Positions 1 to 6,638 of a stretch of 7,894 nt of DNA are shown piece by piece (position 1 is the first letter of the stretch; each line of letters begins with the position of its first letter). The notes beneath the pieces are model-generated. The model worked only from the letters and a program-made list of their open reading frames with translations, made no database searches and was not told the origin of the DNA. This stretch comes from an uncultured Oscillospiraceae bacterium (GTDB lineage Bacteria > Bacillota > Clostridia > Oscillospirales > Ruminococcaceae). The stretch is from the NCBI GenBank assembly GCA_904502045.1, contig CAJGEB010000042.1, forward strand, positions 1 to 7,894, read 5' to 3'. A program made the position numbers and the translations under genes.

Positions 1-1338
1 CAGGTGGGAGCCGTCAGAGCTGCCGTTACGATGGTTACTGCTATGGCGGGAGTAATACTCGGATATGAAAGTGACCCGCTAAATACCCTCGGAATAGCCG
101 TGTTTATTATAGTGATGACGGATCCGACAGCGGTATTTTCGGTATCATTTTACCTTTCGTTTGCCGCAACTCTCGGAATACTTCTGTATACGGGAAAGCT
201 CACAAGATTGATAGTGAAAGCTACCGACAAATTGCCGTTTGGAAAGGTGCGTACCGTGATTGCGGGCAGCTTTTCCACGGCTGTTTCTGCGCTTTTGTTT
301 ACCCTTCCGATAACGATAGTTGCATTTGAAAATGTACCGATATACAGCGTGTTTACGAATATGTTATCAGCACCTTTTGCTCCGGTGATACTTATATTCG
401 GACTGCTTGCAGAAATTTTCTCACTTTGTAATGCACTTGGATTTTTAGCGCAGATGTGCGGGTTTATTGCAGGAATAGCGGTAACTGCGCTTAGGGGTAT
501 TGCAGGAGCCGTTGCGACTCTTCCGCATGCACAAACGTATGTGGGATACGGATATGTAAAGCTCTGGGCAGTAGCCTTTGCGGTGGTATTTTTGGTGCTT
601 ATACTTGCGAAAAAGAAAGCGGACTATTTCAGATATGCCGCACTGCTCGGAGTGATAGTATTAATGGTGGGCGCAGTATCCTATGAGATATCAGCGGGAG
701 CGGCGACGAAGGTTACGGTCTGCGGATTTGACAGCTCCGCGGGGATAATAGTAAAAAGCGGCGGGAACGAGTTTGCGATAGCGAAGGCGGAGAGCGCAAG
801 AGATGCGTATTTGTTCGGCAGAGAGCTTAAAGGGGAGAATGCAAACGATACCGTAGTTATTACCGACGGAAGCGGAGTTACTGCAAGGGCACTTGAAAAA
901 GTAAAGCTTGAAAATATAGTACTCGAGCGCGAGCTTTGCGAGGATGAGAGGATAGTCGGTGCCGTAGGAAAGGCGGAAGTAATTGTTTTGTCTGACGGGA
1001 TGGAGCTTACACTCGGAGAGATAAAGATAAAAGAAGTGTTGAGCGGTGTGTGGAGCATAGAAAGTAACAAGATAAAAATGTTGTACATATCCGAAAAATG
1101 CGATATACTTGATATAGACGTTGATTATACCGATGCGGATATCGTGGTATTTGACGGAGTAAAACCTGAAAATGCGGATAGGCTGAGGTGCGGGTATGCG
1201 ATATATTACGAGGTGTACGGCGAGGGACTTATAACGGCTGAGAATATATCGCTCGGACGTGAGGAAAGTGCGGAATTTTACCTAAAAAACGGCGCGATAA
1301 AGCGTGTAGCGGGAGGACTTTATGATATTTTCGGATGA
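1..1338 (+). CDS. comEC: ComEC/Rec2 DNA uptake channel, 3' part (5' end outside window)
   Basis: Inner-membrane channel for single-stranded DNA uptake in transformation. The frame is open at base 1, so the N-terminal OB-fold and first helices lie upstream; the GTG at base 4 is not a real start. Counting from that Val, residues 1-230 hold about seven hydrophobic helices of the competence domain, including the typical VRAAVTM and SFYLSFAATLGIL motifs. From about residue 235 comes a soluble domain where ComEC proteins normally carry a metallo-beta-lactamase fold. The fold pattern is recognisable, but every metal site I can align is lost: the HxDxDH position reads TDGSGVTA (287-294), the GD(A) position reads ISEK (362-365), and the GHHGS position reads FDGVKPEN (383-390). 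It overlaps holA by 17 bases, which supports translational coupling. The family assignment is firm. Whether the tail is non-catalytic is inferred. Confidence 0.88.
   Translation, partial: QVGAVRAAVTMVTAMAGVILGYESDPLNTLGIAVFIIVMTDPTAVFSVSFYLSFAATLGILLYTGKLTRLIVKATDKLPFGKVRTVIAGSFSTAVSALLFTLPITIVAFENVPIYSVFTNMLSAPFAPVILIFGLLAEIFSLCNALGFLAQMCGFIAGIAVTALRGIAGAVATLPHAQTYVGYGYVKLWAVAFAVVFLVLILAKKKADYFRYAALLGVIVLMVGAVSYEISAGAATKVTVCGFDSSAGIIVKSGGNEFAIAKAESARDAYLFGRELKGENANDTVVITDGSGVTARALEKVKLENIVLERELCEDERIVGAVGKAEVIVLSDGMELTLGEIKIKEVLSGVWSIESNKIKMLYISEKCDILDIDVDYTDADIVVFDGVKPENADRLRCGYAIYYEVYGEGLITAENISLGREESAEFYLKNGAIKRVAGGLYDIFG
1311..1316 (+). promoter_or_regulatory. Ribosome binding site for holA inside comEC
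   Basis: GGGAGG lies five bases before the holA ATG at 1322, within the last codons of comEC. It fixes the holA start and suggests translation coupled to the end of comEC. Confidence 0.7.
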
Positions 1339-2359
1339 AGCGGCATTAGCGGCGCATATAAAAGAGAAAAAACCTCTCAACGTGTATTGGTTGTACGGCG
1401 ACGAGGGCTATCTTTTGGACTATTACACCAAAAGACTGCTTTCATCAATGGATATCAAGTCCGGAGCGGATATGGGAGCGGTGAAATTTGACGGCGAAAC
1501 TCCCCTTAAGGAGATAATTGCCGAGGTGATAACTCCGTCGTGGTTTGCCGAGAGAAAGTGCATAATCGTGGAGGATTTTCCGATATATTCGCAGAGCGCG
1601 GCTCAGGCAGAGGAGTTTTTCGAATTTGTGAGTGAGGTCCCTGATTTCAGCGTGGTTATTTTCAAAAATTTAATTTTGGATAAAAAGACGAGAAAAGGTG
1701 AGGAATTCACCTCTGCGGTAAAAAAGATGCAGAAATTCTGCGCGGTTGCACAGCTTCTGAAAAGGGATGACAAGGGGATAGTCAAATTTTTGAAATACGA
1801 GATAAATAAAAGAGGATGCGACATATCGCCCGTGGACTGCAGATATTTTATTGAGCGGTGCGGAACCGATATGTATCTTTTGACGGGGGAGATTGAAAAG
1901 CTCTGCGTTGCAAAAAAAGAGGGAATGATAACTAAGAGCGACATAGAAAACTATACCGTTCCCGTGTTGGAGAGCGGAGTTTACGATATGACAAAAGCAA
2001 TGTCCCGCGGAAATTATAAAATGAGTATGAAAACTCTTGACGAGCTTTTGTGGCAGAGGGTGGAACCGGTAGCGATAGTGGCTGCGCTTTCGGGAATGTA
2101 TATAGACCTTTACCGTGCAAAGATAGCTAAAGAAAGCGCAATGGGTAAGAAGGATATACTCAAGCTGTATGACTATAAAAGTAACGACTTCAGAGTGGAA
2201 AACGCGCTCAGAGATTGCGGAGGATATACGCTGAAAAGTATTGTGGACAGCCTTGAGGTACTGCGTGAGGCTGACGTAGCGTTAAAGGGAAGCGCAGTAG
2301 ACAAAACTGTGATATTACAGCGGACGGTAACGAAGCTGTTTGAGTGCAGAAAGAAGTAG
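1322..2359 (+). CDS. holA: DNA polymerase III delta subunit (clamp loader)
   Basis: Clamp-loader subunit that opens the sliding clamp ring during chromosomal replication; cytoplasmic. The 345-residue length matches the usual 330-350. The N-terminal pattern VYWLYGDEGYLLDYY (about residues 21-35) is the characteristic, non-ATP-binding degenerate P-loop region of the delta subunit. The middle carries a YLLTGEIEKL motif (about 186-195), typical of the domain I/II boundary. The C-terminal helical part (about 210-340) resembles the collar domain. The start is set by GGGAGG five bases upstream. It follows comEC with a 17-base overlap, the standard arrangement in many Firmicutes, and is followed after six bases by the RNase M5-like gene. 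No unusual residues were noticed. Identification rests on motif, length and gene order together. Confidence 0.9.
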   Translation: MIFSDEAALAAHIKEKKPLNVYWLYGDEGYLLDYYTKRLLSSMDIKSGADMGAVKFDGETPLKEIIAEVITPSWFAERKCIIVEDFPIYSQSAAQAEEFFEFVSEVPDFSVVIFKNLILDKKTRKGEEFTSAVKKMQKFCAVAQLLKRDDKGIVKFLKYEINKRGCDISPVDCRYFIERCGTDMYLLTGEIEKLCVAKKEGMITKSDIENYTVPVLESGVYDMTKAMSRGNYKMSMKTLDELLWQRVEPVAIVAALSGMYIDLYRAKIAKESAMGKKDILKLYDYKSNDFRVENALRDCGGYTLKSIVDSLEVLREADVALKGSAVDKTVILQRTVTKLFECRKK

Positions 2360-2365
2360 TGGAAG

Positions 2366-2944
2366 ATGTATAGTGTAAAGCAGGCAGTAATAGTCGAGGG
2401 GAAGTATGACAAGATAAAGCTCTCGTCGCTGATAGACGGACTGATAATACAGACGGACGGGTTTCATATATTTAAAAATCCGGAAATGCGGGCTATGATA
2501 AAGAAGGTAGCGGACGTGAGCGGAGTTATAATACTTACCGATTCCGATACGGCAGGATTCAGGATAAGAAGGTATATAAGCTCGTTTGTGGCTCCGGAAA
2601 AGATAATGCATGCGTACGTACCGGATATGTACGGTAAAGAGAAGAGGAAAACGAGTGCGAGTAAAGAGGGGAAGCTTGGAGTTGAGGGAGTTCCCGCAGA
2701 GAGCATAATTGCAGCGCTCAAGAGAGTCGGAGCGTTGGGAGAAACACAAGAGAGAAGAGAGAAGATAACGAAATACGATATGTACGAGCTGGGACTCAGC
2801 GGGAAAGAGGGCAGCGCAGAAAAGCGTGCAAAGCTACTCAAAAAGCTTGAGCTGCCTGAGTATGTATCGACGAATGCGTTAATCGACGTTGTGAATGCAA
2901 TAATGAGTCCCGAGGAGTTCAGAAGCTTAGTGCAAGAAGTTTAA
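2366..2944 (+). CDS. RNase M5-like Toprim protein (DUF4093-type tail)
   Basis: Small Toprim-domain nuclease of the RNase M5 group; family members mature 5S rRNA precursor together with ribosomal protein L18. Residues 4-120 form the Toprim part: IVEGKYDK (9-16) with the metal-binding Glu11, and LTDSDTAG (57-64) with Asp59 and Asp61, so the catalytic set looks intact. GVEGVPAESIIAAL (105-118) corresponds to the GVEHA-type segment of B. subtilis RNase M5. Residues 135-192 fit the DUF4093-type C-terminal domain (YELGLSGKEGSAEKR). The length (192) is normal. ATG follows the holA stop by six bases, with a purine-rich AGAAAGAAG stretch as a weak ribosome site. In B. subtilis this gene sits next to rsmA; here it follows holA, and the true substrate is not shown by the sequence. 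I therefore leave the symbol rnmV off. Confidence 0.8.
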   Translation: MYSVKQAVIVEGKYDKIKLSSLIDGLIIQTDGFHIFKNPEMRAMIKKVADVSGVIILTDSDTAGFRIRRYISSFVAPEKIMHAYVPDMYGKEKRKTSASKEGKLGVEGVPAESIIAALKRVGALGETQERREKITKYDMYELGLSGKEGSAEKRAKLLKKLELPEYVSTNALIDVVNAIMSPEEFRSLVQEV

Positions 2945-2953
2945 TTCGAGAGA

Positions 2954-2962
2954 AAAGGAGAG
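2954..2962 (+). promoter_or_regulatory. Strong ribosome binding site of the MBOAT gene
   Basis: AAAGGAGAG stands seven bases before the ATG at 2970, in the 25-base gap after the RNase M5-like gene. It is close to an ideal Shine-Dalgarno and decides the start. Confidence 0.7.
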
Positions 2963-2969
2963 GCGTATT

Positions 2970-4289
2970 ATGATAAATCTTGCGTTTATATTTATAGTGT
3001 TACCTATATCGCTTGCGGTATATGTTGTAGTGCCGAATAAATATAAAAATACGGCTCTGCTTATAATAAACGCTGCAGTGTACCTTGTATTTTTCAGAAG
3101 CTCGATACCGATGCTCGTTTTGTGCGGAGCGGTGGACTTTTTCGGAGCAAGGTACATTCAAAAAACGCGGAAAAGAGTATTTGCGCGAATTGCACTGATA
3201 GTACTTTCGCTTAAAAATATATCCGGAGCAGCGATATTAGGGTATATCGCCGCCGTATCGAATTATGTGGTACCGGTGGGATTTTTGGTATACGCGCTGA
3301 CGGCATTGGGGTATCTGACGGATGTGTTTTACGGCGAGGCAGAGGCGGAGAAAAACATTGTGAGCTACTATCTTTTTGCGACGTTTTTCAGTAAGGCGGA
3401 GCTGGGTCCTATAGCTGAGATAAATCAGTTCAGAGAGTCGCTCGGGAGTAAAAATGTAACACTTTTTAAAATCGGTGAAGGGTTTGAATTATTTGCGGTA
3501 GGGCTTGCGAAGAAGGTCGTTCTTGCGGATTTACTGTTTAAGGCATACCAAACGCTCGAGAATGATATGGTGCAGGGAGTAACATTTTTAGGATGCTGGA
3601 TAATGGTGCTCTGCTTTATGCTGTGGGTGTATTTTTTCTATTCGGGCTATACCGATATGGCGCGCGGAATAGGAAAAATGTTCGGACTTGAGTTTCCCGA
3701 AAACTTTAAGCATCCGTATAAAAGCAGAAGTCTTAAAGCGTTCTTCAACAGGTTTAATATATCGACGTCATTTATGCTGCGGCGCTGTGTGTACCAAAAG
3801 ATAAAAAAAGACGGCACGTTACGGGTGCCGAGCGTGATTGCGGGAACTTTAGTGGTATGTGCGTTGTGGACGATGTGGTTTGGAAGTACGGCAAATGCGG
3901 CGGTGTGGGGAATTTACATAGCGGTATTTATTATCTTTGAGGAGCTTGTTTGGGGAAAGAAGCTGAGTAAAGCATCGTATCACTTTTCAAGATTATATAC
4001 GCTTATCGTTTGTGTGTTTTCCTTTGCGATATTGGGAACGGGAACGCTTGGTGATGCAGGGAAGGTAGCGCTCGGAATGGTGGGTGTAGCGGACGGAGTG
4101 ATAAGCGACGCGGTTAAGTACACACTGACCACGTCGGGAGCCGTGATTATTATAGGAATTGTTGCGGCATCCGGAATTTTAGGGGACCTTTTCAGAAGAG
4201 CAACTCATAAATATGTTAAGATAAGAGAAGCGATAACGAGCGTATTTTGCGCTGCGGCACTCGTAGTTGCAATAGTATTTTTGGTTTAG
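2970..4289 (+). CDS. MBOAT-family membrane protein, AlgI/DltB-like, lacking both hallmark histidines
   Basis: Resembles AlgI/DltB membrane O-acyltransferases, which pass acyl groups across the membrane to a partner that acylates polysaccharide or wall polymers. Its 439 residues are mostly hydrophobic helices, slightly shorter than the usual 460-480. Family landmarks are clear: YLTDVFYGEAEAEKN (115-129), ELGPIAEINQF (144-154), YSGYTDMARGIGKMFG (224-239) and FPENFKHPYKSRS (242-254). After these the family normally has FWRRWHIS, but here it is FFNRFNIS with Asn263 for His. The later invariant LWHG block aligns without gaps to MWFG (302-305), with Phe304 for the catalytic His. The Asn codon AAT and Phe codon TTT are unambiguous in the given sequence. 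The gene has no frameshift or stop and sits 15 bases before the DHHW-type gene, so it looks selected rather than decayed. Family placement is firm; loss of acyltransferase activity is inferred. Confidence 0.85.
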   Translation: MINLAFIFIVLPISLAVYVVVPNKYKNTALLIINAAVYLVFFRSSIPMLVLCGAVDFFGARYIQKTRKRVFARIALIVLSLKNISGAAILGYIAAVSNYVVPVGFLVYALTALGYLTDVFYGEAEAEKNIVSYYLFATFFSKAELGPIAEINQFRESLGSKNVTLFKIGEGFELFAVGLAKKVVLADLLFKAYQTLENDMVQGVTFLGCWIMVLCFMLWVYFFYSGYTDMARGIGKMFGLEFPENFKHPYKSRSLKAFFNRFNISTSFMLRRCVYQKIKKDGTLRVPSVIAGTLVVCALWTMWFGSTANAAVWGIYIAVFIIFEELVWGKKLSKASYHFSRLYTLIVCVFSFAILGTGTLGDAGKVALGMVGVADGVISDAVKYTLTTSGAVIIIGIVAASGILGDLFRRATHKYVKIREAITSVFCAAALVVAIVFLV

Positions 4290-4291
4290 AT

Positions 4292-4300
4292 AGGGGGGGA
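4292..4300 (+). promoter_or_regulatory. G-tract ribosome binding site of the DHHW-type gene
   Basis: AGGGGGGGA, with seven G in a row, lies four bases before the ATG at 4305. It is the only Shine-Dalgarno candidate in the 15-base gap. A second ATG at 4300 is out of frame with the gene. Confidence 0.55.
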
Positions 4301-4304
4301 TGCG

Positions 4305-5408
4305 ATGTCTAAAAAGATATTTGCCTGTGTGGCGTTTGTATTATTTGTAGCGATAGGAGCGGGAATACTTTTTGGTTCAAACGGACTCCTCAAAGGAATA
4401 TTCTCGCGCAAATACGGGGAGATATTGGATGATAAGGCAAAGGAAGCTTTCCCGTACGTGACCGGAATAAAAAGAATACGGTTTGACATATTGTCAGGGC
4501 TTGGAGTAAAAGAATACGACGGATTTTTCTTCAGTAACGGTAAGATAGTGGAGAACTATACTCCGCCGAAAAAAAGCTATATTGAGAGTAACAGTGATAT
4601 AGTCAATGCGTTTGTGGCAAACAACAAACCGGAGATGTATTTTACGCTGATACCGACACAATGCGCAATAGAGCAGGAGAATTTACCGCAATATGCAGCA
4701 CTGTATAATCAGAAAAATGCGATATTGCAAGCCTATAAAATGCTGTCGCTGTCTGTGGAAAAGGTGGATTCCTACGGCGTTTTATTTAACAACAGAGAAA
4801 AGCGGCTATATTACAATACTCACCCTGAGCTTACGAATGTGGGTGGATATTACATTTATTCCGCTATATGTAGGAGTATGAACAAGACTCCGAGGGCGCT
4901 TGAGGAGTTCGATATAAAATATGCAGGGTACGGATTTTATGGTGATAGTTACAGCAAAGCACCCTACGAAGAGGCGGAGTCCGACACGATATCTATATAT
5001 GCATACAAGAGCTTCGTCAGAAATTATACGGTAACGCATATAACTCCCACCGAGTCGTACAGCTATGACAGACTTTACATACCCGAAAAGGAATCGGGTG
5101 AGGATAAGACTGATATAATATTCGGGGGAATTTCGCCGGTAATGCATCTTGAGGCAGACGGACCGTACACCGAAAAGCTGCTTGTGTTCGGGGATAGCTC
5201 GGTGAAAGCGTACCTTCCCTTTATGATAAACCATTATGAGAAGATAACTTTTGTGGATATCAGGCAGTACGAGCCCCGACTGCTCAGCGAGATAAGGGTA
5301 TCGGATTATGACCAGACTGTTTTTGCGATGAGTATAGATTCATATATGAGGTATGACCTTACTAAGATATTATATCAGGTGAAGAACGAGTGGCCGCTTG
5401 ATAAATAA
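4305..5408 (+). CDS. DHHW/AlgX-like exported protein with the DHHW signature replaced
   Basis: Member of the DHHW family, SGNH-like AlgX/AlgJ relatives that work outside the membrane with an MBOAT partner in O-acetylation. It has 367 residues, with an N-terminal membrane segment or signal anchor at about 4-24. Family landmarks include MYFTLIPTQ (111-119), LPQYAALYNQ (127-136), FYGDSYSKAPY (211-221) and the serine block LLVFGDSSVKAYLPF (292-306), so the nucleophile Ser298 is kept. The name-giving motif is not: where the family has YRTDHHWT..GAY, this protein has YNTHPELTNVGGY (170-182). The catalytic Asp and His positions are His173 and Glu175, and Trp is Leu176. No frame damage is seen. It is the last gene of the plus-strand operon, ending two bases before the terminator. 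Family assignment is good; an altered or absent esterase/transferase activity is inferred. Confidence 0.8.
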   Translation: MSKKIFACVAFVLFVAIGAGILFGSNGLLKGIFSRKYGEILDDKAKEAFPYVTGIKRIRFDILSGLGVKEYDGFFFSNGKIVENYTPPKKSYIESNSDIVNAFVANNKPEMYFTLIPTQCAIEQENLPQYAALYNQKNAILQAYKMLSLSVEKVDSYGVLFNNREKRLYYNTHPELTNVGGYYIYSAICRSMNKTPRALEEFDIKYAGYGFYGDSYSKAPYEEAESDTISIYAYKSFVRNYTVTHITPTESYSYDRLYIPEKESGEDKTDIIFGGISPVMHLEADGPYTEKLLVFGDSSVKAYLPFMINHYEKITFVDIRQYEPRLLSEIRVSDYDQTVFAMSIDSYMRYDLTKILYQVKNEWPLDK

Positions 5409-5409
5409 A

Positions 5410-5440
5410 AAAACTCCCTTCGAAATTCGAAGGGAGTTTT
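5410..5440. terminator. Bidirectional intrinsic terminator between convergent operons
   Basis: Perfect inverted repeat: arms 5410-5424 and 5426-5440 around a single central base, with a CTCCCTTCG/CGAAGGGAG core and a practical five-base loop. On the plus strand it ends in TTTT; on the minus strand it is followed by seven T (complement of 5407-5413). It can therefore stop the DHHW-type operon and the sortase transcript, and looks stronger for the latter. Confidence 0.93.
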
Positions 5441-5447
5441 AATATTC

Positions 5448-6446
5448 TTATTTGTAGCTGTCGGGAAGAACGGGTTCCTTAGCATTGTTGCGTTCTACCT
5501 CTACGGTAGGATCGAGAACGACGTCATCCTCAACAAGACGGGCAACGACGTTAAATCTTGTTTTCATCTCAAGAGTACCGTTGATTCTTACCGTACCGTA
5601 CTTATAAGAGCAGGTTGAGAGGGTAAGGATTTTATCGTCAACGGAAGGCTCAATACCGTAATCCCAAATGGAACGCTTGAGGGATTCATCAATCATATAC
5701 TCAAAGTAGGAGTCGCTGACGTTTACGAGATTAAACTTAAATTGGGGATTATAGGATCCCATTGCAGCTTCGGTGTAATATACGGCGAAGACCTCCCAGA
5801 CCATATCCTCTTCTGCGGTGGAGAAATATATGTAGGGATGAGATTCAACAAACTCTTCATCGAGGAAATTGAAGAGAGGACCGAACTTGTCGCTTCTCGC
5901 ATCGTCCTTCAATACTCCGAGGTAACCGAGGTTGTGGCCGTAGATTATGGTGTTTCTGGAAAGGCGGTTTCTGTCGCCCATAGTGGACTCGTAATCCGCA
6001 AAGTAGCAGCCGTCATAGTCGTATTTGCCGAGGTTGTTTTTACGCAGATAGTAATCGTTATCCTTGCCCTGAACAACAACGTCATAGATATCGGTTCCGG
6101 GAACGCTGAGCCAGCCGACAGTATCTTTATTTTTGCCGTGATGTGTAGCTATTTCATCAACAAAATCTTCCTTCTGAACATCGTTTTCGGGTTGAGAGGA
6201 GAAGGAAATTTCGGGGGAAGATGAGGGGAAGGGGATAAACGAAGAGGACTGGCCCGAACCCTGAGAGGAGCCGGAAGATGAAGGATTTGACGATTCCGGA
6301 GCTGAGGACTCAGAAGACTCACTTGATTCTGAAGAGCTTTCAAATCCGAGAAGGAAGGAAAGCATATCGCAGCCTGAAAAAGCAGTAAGCATTACAGATG
6401 CAAGAATAAAAAGAGCTATAAATTTAAGGGTAAGACTTTTTTTCAT
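5448..6446 (-). CDS. Class B sortase with a lipoprotein-type signal peptide
   Basis: Extracellular cysteine transpeptidase that links sorting-signal proteins to the cell wall or builds polymers. It has 332 residues. A Lys-rich start, hydrophobic stretch 8-22 and FSGC with Cys26 form a plausible lipobox. A Ser/Glu/Gly-rich linker covers about 37-85. The class B catalytic domain starts near 92: GWLSVPGTDIYDVVVQGKDN (111-130), the histidine in IIYGHNLG (His171) and TLSTCSY (Cys279). The catalytic Arg could be Arg287 (eight residues after Cys, the usual spacing) or Arg297 (next to the FNVVARLV strand). The start is chosen by the signal peptide; AGAAAGGA (complement of 6461-6468) lies 14 bases upstream, rather far. 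It has its own promoter candidate and shares the terminator with the convergent operon. No sorting-signal substrate is visible in the window. Confidence 0.88.
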   Translation of the reverse strand: MKKSLTLKFIALFILASVMLTAFSGCDMLSFLLGFESSSESSESSESSAPESSNPSSSGSSQGSGQSSSFIPFPSSSPEISFSSQPENDVQKEDFVDEIATHHGKNKDTVGWLSVPGTDIYDVVVQGKDNDYYLRKNNLGKYDYDGCYFADYESTMGDRNRLSRNTIIYGHNLGYLGVLKDDARSDKFGPLFNFLDEEFVESHPYIYFSTAEEDMVWEVFAVYYTEAAMGSYNPQFKFNLVNVSDSYFEYMIDESLKRSIWDYGIEPSVDDKILTLSTCSYKYGTVRINGTLEMKTRFNVVARLVEDDVVLDPTVEVERNNAKEPVLPDSYK

Positions 6447-6544
6447 GTGTATTTGACCATTCCTTTCTGAAACCGTACCGTTTACAGATTAAGTTATAAT
6501 AAAAATGTGCAGTGCAATACATACAAATGCGCCTGTCTACACAC

Positions 6545-6573
6545 ATTATACATTAAAAAAAACACAATATCAA
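6545..6573 (-). promoter_or_regulatory. Promoter of the sortase gene
   Basis: Reading the minus strand, TTGATA (6573-6568) and TATAAT (6550-6545) are separated by exactly 17 bases, a near-consensus housekeeping sigma factor promoter. Transcription would start near 6538 and leave a leader of about 90 bases before the ATG at 6446. I see no riboswitch-like structure in that leader. Confidence 0.75.
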
Positions 6574-6603
6574 TTACCTATGTGTTAATTTTATTAATAA
6601 AAA

Positions 6604-6638
6604 TCTCTTAAAATAAGTAGAAAATGTATATTAAGAGA
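6604..6638 (-). terminator. Possible weak terminator of the ApbE-like gene
   Basis: TCTCTTAA (6604-6611) and TTAAGAGA (6631-6638) form an eight-base-pair stem with a 19-base loop that overlaps the stop codon. On the minus strand five T follow directly. The stem is AT-rich and the loop long, so efficiency is doubtful. It lies between the gene and the downstream sortase promoter, where a terminator is expected. Confidence 0.35.

Noticed and set aside
681..1088. Minus-strand open frame of 135 codons inside comEC
   Set aside because: Ser/Thr/Pro-rich translation with no recognisable domain, antisense to a well-supported gene; a shadow frame.
2315..2841. Overlapping minus-strand frames (144 and 125 codons) opposite the RNase M5-like gene
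   Set aside because: Both are antisense to a gene with intact Toprim motifs; translations show no family signature.
5742..6224. Plus-strand open frame of 160 codons opposite the sortase
   Set aside because: Antisense to the catalytic domain of a clear sortase, with Val/Ile-rich shadow composition and no recognisable motif.
6192..6338. Repetitive TC-rich stretch considered as a DNA repeat
   Set aside because: It is the coding sequence of the Ser-rich linker of the sortase with mixed codons, not an exact nucleotide repeat array.
6470..6483. Pseudo-palindrome AAACCGTACCGTTT in the sortase leader, considered as an operator
   Set aside because: It has two internal mismatches, lies about 60 bases downstream of the predicted transcription start and has no second copy that I can see.
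6495..6500. TATAAT on the plus strand in the gap upstream of the sortase
   Set aside because: No -35 element at suitable spacing, and no plus-strand gene follows before the ApbE-like gene's 3' end.
6589..6602. Perfect palindrome TTTTATTAATAAAA between the sortase and ApbE-like genes
   Set aside because: Pure A/T in an AT-rich gap, so it is likely by chance; no matching site elsewhere in the window.
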